Shown here in pieces: positions 62,277-64,000 of a stretch of DNA of 64,000 nucleotides (position 1 is its first letter; every line of letters starts with the position of its first letter). The translations under genes were made by a program, and so were the position numbers. The notes beneath the pieces are model-generated. The model was given only the letters and a program-made list of their open reading frames with translations. It had not been told where the DNA came from and searched no databases. The stretch lies in the NCBI RefSeq assembly GCF_001719125.1, contig NZ_CP017006.1, positions 558,001 through 622,000 on the forward strand. Reading direction: 5' to 3'. Source of the DNA: Sulfolobus sp. A20. GTDB taxonomy: Archaea; Thermoproteota; Thermoprotei_A; Sulfolobales; Sulfolobaceae.

Positions 62277-62624
62277 GTGATAAAAATAAAATTTCGACTA
62301 ACCGATAATTATGTCATGATAAAGCACGCGGAATATACTAGGCACGGAATAACCGAACCAATAATGCTAGTTATGGTTTATAAAAAGGTAGAGGATGGAA
62401 AAATAATTTCTGCATTTAGATTTTCCATATATAAGAATATGATAATTACGGTATATGAAGACGATAAACTTCAAGGGGGAGAAGTTATAGATTTTGATAT
62501 ATTCAACATGGTAAACTTGATAAATAAGGTAAGAAAGTATTATGATGACAATATAGATGATTTAGTAATATTCGGAGAAAAACAATATGTAGATGACTTC
62601 CTAAATAAGTTTTTAGAAGAATAA
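62277..62624 (+). CDS. Uncharacterised small protein
   Basis: A 115-residue alpha/beta protein, start GTG. No motif is recognised; strands such as IMLVMVYKKVEDGKIISAFR and MIITVYEDDKLQGGEVIDFD alternate with a C-terminal helix. It follows the TPR gene and may work with it. Confidence 0.65.
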   Translation: MIKIKFRLTDNYVMIKHAEYTRHGITEPIMLVMVYKKVEDGKIISAFRFSIYKNMIITVYEDDKLQGGEVIDFDIFNMVNLINKVRKYYDDNIDDLVIFGEKQYVDDFLNKFLEE

Positions 62625-62674
62625 TGATGAGAAAAATGGGACAGCAGATAAGTGAAGACCCATTCATGCTCTGA

Positions 62675-62890
62675 CTAGAATACGATTTTCCCTAGCTTAG
62701 CCCTTATTAATACTCCTAACGCTAAAAACACAACCGCGAATCCAATAACAATAGGAATAGCAGGATACCATGGTGGAGCTTTAGCCAATAACTCGATCAC
62801 CCAAACCGTAATTACTAAGAACACAGCAAGAGGACCCAATATGAGAATCCACGTGGAAGTTGAGTAGTTCATAAATACCATTTTTCCCAC
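62675..62890 (-). CDS. Small membrane protein with two helices
   Basis: A 71-residue protein with two transmembrane helices (TWILILGPLAVFLVITVWVI and PAIPIVIGFAVVFLALGVLI) and a Pro-rich turn (AKAPPWY). Small Sulfolobus membrane proteins of this kind are often accessory; function unknown. Confidence 0.65.
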   Translation of the reverse strand: MGKMVFMNYSTSTWILILGPLAVFLVITVWVIELLAKAPPWYPAIPIVIGFAVVFLALGVLIRAKLGKIVF

Positions 62891-62990
62891 CTACTTTTTA
62901 TATTTTACTCTAAATATACTTCATACATTTATTTCTTGGTTTACTATAAAGTTATTTTATAGATAAATCTAATCGAATTAATTAAATAAA

Positions 62991-63470
62991 TTATGATTTT
63001 AAAATCTTAATTATCTCATTATACATTTCTTTATCTTTCTCGCTTATCTTTTCTAATGACCAAGGTAATAAACCCTTATTTTTAACACCGTTTACTACAG
63101 ATTTTAACCAAGAGTCATAAATCTTACCAGTTGGAACCTTGTAATAAAATTCTTTAAGTGCTTGTATTGCTTCCTCATCACCTAATCCTTTTATGTTCAC
63201 TAAATATCGTGAAGCTACGTAAAGAATAAACCTTTTCCTACCATCTTGAATACCTTTCTCTAACACTTTATCGATCCATGAGAAATCAGAAGAGGATTTA
63301 GGTTTAGGGGGAAATATTCCATTAACCTCGAACAAAAAGTTATCATTTTCATCATAGACTTTTGATGAATCTCCGTTGTATTCTATATAACCTGCTGGAG
63401 TATCATCTGGATAATGTAAGATTATCTTCCTCCTCTTTGATTCAATGTGTTCATCCTCCTTTTTCTTCAT
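62991..63470 (-). CDS. Probable primase subunit PriX
   Basis: A 159-residue protein. The C-terminal helical domain (DGRKRFILYVASRYLVNIKG, DEEAIQALKEFYYKVPTGKI and SWLKSVVNGVKNKGLLPWSL) matches the pattern of PriCT/PriX-type domains, and the length fits PriX, the essential third primase subunit of Sulfolobus. The N-terminal IILHYPDDTPAGYIEYNGDS adds a beta part. I rate this as probable, as it is from memory of the family. Confidence 0.62.
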   Translation of the reverse strand: MKKKEDEHIESKRRKIILHYPDDTPAGYIEYNGDSSKVYDENDNFLFEVNGIFPPKPKSSSDFSWIDKVLEKGIQDGRKRFILYVASRYLVNIKGLGDEEAIQALKEFYYKVPTGKIYDSWLKSVVNGVKNKGLLPWSLEKISEKDKEMYNEIIKILKS

Positions 63471-63534
63471 GACATAATGTAGAGAAGAATATAAAGAAAA
63501 AAATTTAGCTCATAGATTAACTATGTAAGATTAA

Positions 63535-64000
63535 ATGGAAATATTAGTGGAGATTCATCCTAAGAAAAAAATTGAAAAGATTATAGATGAGATTAAAACG
63601 TTGTCGTCGTTTGATGGATTTAACATACCAGACTCTCCGTTAGGTTACCCCGCTCCATTACCATCTTCTATAGCATCCATAATAAGGTATTTGCTTAATT
63701 TAAACAATAAAGTAATAATAAATCAGAGACTATATGATGTTAACGAGCTATTCGTACATTCTCTATCTATAACCGCAAGAATGATGAATGTAAGCGTCGC
63801 TTTTACTAAAGGTGATAAGCCAAAATACGGTAAGGAAGTCGGATATCTATCCTCCGAAGAGGCTGTAAACATAGCTAAAGGGTATGGGATTCAAGCTGGT
63901 ATGATGATAAGTTTAAGAAGAAATGAAAACGAGATTAAAGCTAGATTAAATTCCAATGCAGATTTCTTCTTAGTTCTAAGAATGAGAAGAGTTGATGAAC
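63535..64000 (+). CDS. MTHFR-like protein, 5' part (cut by window edge)
   Basis: From ATG 63535 the frame is open to the window end (about 155 codons): MEILVEIHPKKKIEKIIDEI, then FNIPDSPLGYPAPLPSSIAS. A (beta/alpha)8 start with an N-terminal EIHP and a PDSPLG loop is typical of methylenetetrahydrofolate reductase-like proteins. Substrate and completeness cannot be judged. Confidence 0.6.
   Translation, partial: MEILVEIHPKKKIEKIIDEIKTLSSFDGFNIPDSPLGYPAPLPSSIASIIRYLLNLNNKVIINQRLYDVNELFVHSLSITARMMNVSVAFTKGDKPKYGKEVGYLSSEEAVNIAKGYGIQAGMMISLRRNENEIKARLNSNADFFLVLRMRRVDE

Overview
The window is chromosomal DNA of a thermoacidophilic crenarchaeon of the Sulfolobales, most likely Saccharolobus/Sulfolobus. 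The evidence is an AT-rich, gene-dense sequence with a hisC-G-A-B-F operon, a PolB1 replicative polymerase, Hjc next to a PIN-domain ATPase, an A-type ATP synthase operon with divergent atpI, two leucyl-tRNA synthetase paralogues, an aKMT-like lysine methyltransferase and an Sso7c4-like AbrB protein. The proteins resemble S. solfataricus and S. islandicus proteins but are not identical to those I remember, so I do not name a species.

Layout: 1-3816 histidine biosynthesis (minus strand, hisF cut by the window edge). 3857-13840 mixed housekeeping genes: LeuRS, cobalamin adenosyltransferase, a tRNA thiolase, a pyruvoyl decarboxylase, two archaeal lipid enzymes, a circularly permuted GTPase and a HAD phosphatase. 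13841-17106 branched-chain amino acid synthesis (ilvB, small subunit, ilvC). 17124-20741 Hjc, PINA, PdxT and PdxS. 21573-22080 a decayed ABC ATPase. 22191-31354 rps26e, proS and the A-type ATP synthase, including a 52-residue subunit gene. 31343-38720 metG, priL, a CDP-alcohol transferase, the lysine methyltransferase and polB1.

38773-43124 is the accessory region. A tRNA-Arg(GCG) gene carries a 44-bp attachment site that is repeated at 43081-43124, bounding an integrated element of about 4.3 kb. Its SSV-type integrase gene is split by integration into an N-terminal piece (38805-39040) and a C-terminal piece (42300-43124); both share the reading frame of the att sequence and rejoin exactly on excision. 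Between them lie a 692-residue P-loop ATPase with a C-terminal winged helix, a small ORF with no obvious start, an AbrB-like protein, and about 455 bp of non-coding DNA with seven iteron-like repeats. No virion genes are visible, so it looks like a minimal integrative plasmid or virus satellite. It is richer in G+C than the host DNA around it.

43467-64000 returns to host DNA: MFS transporter, HxlR regulator and DoxX, TldD/PmbA protein, methyltransferase, Elp3, HAD phosphatase, a Tat cluster (two TatA-like genes and TatC), a B12/siderophore-type ABC importer, a NicO-like membrane protein behind a perfect 15-bp palindrome, the second LeuRS paralogue (editing site altered), a nucleoside hydrolase, a 51-residue Sso7c4-like protein, an ADP-forming acyl-CoA synthetase, a TPR protein and a probable PriX primase subunit. 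Several host genes (leuS, a geranylgeranyl-reductase-like gene and a methyltransferase) have conserved N-termini upstream of any ATG, GTG or TTG, implying non-canonical starts or small sequence errors.
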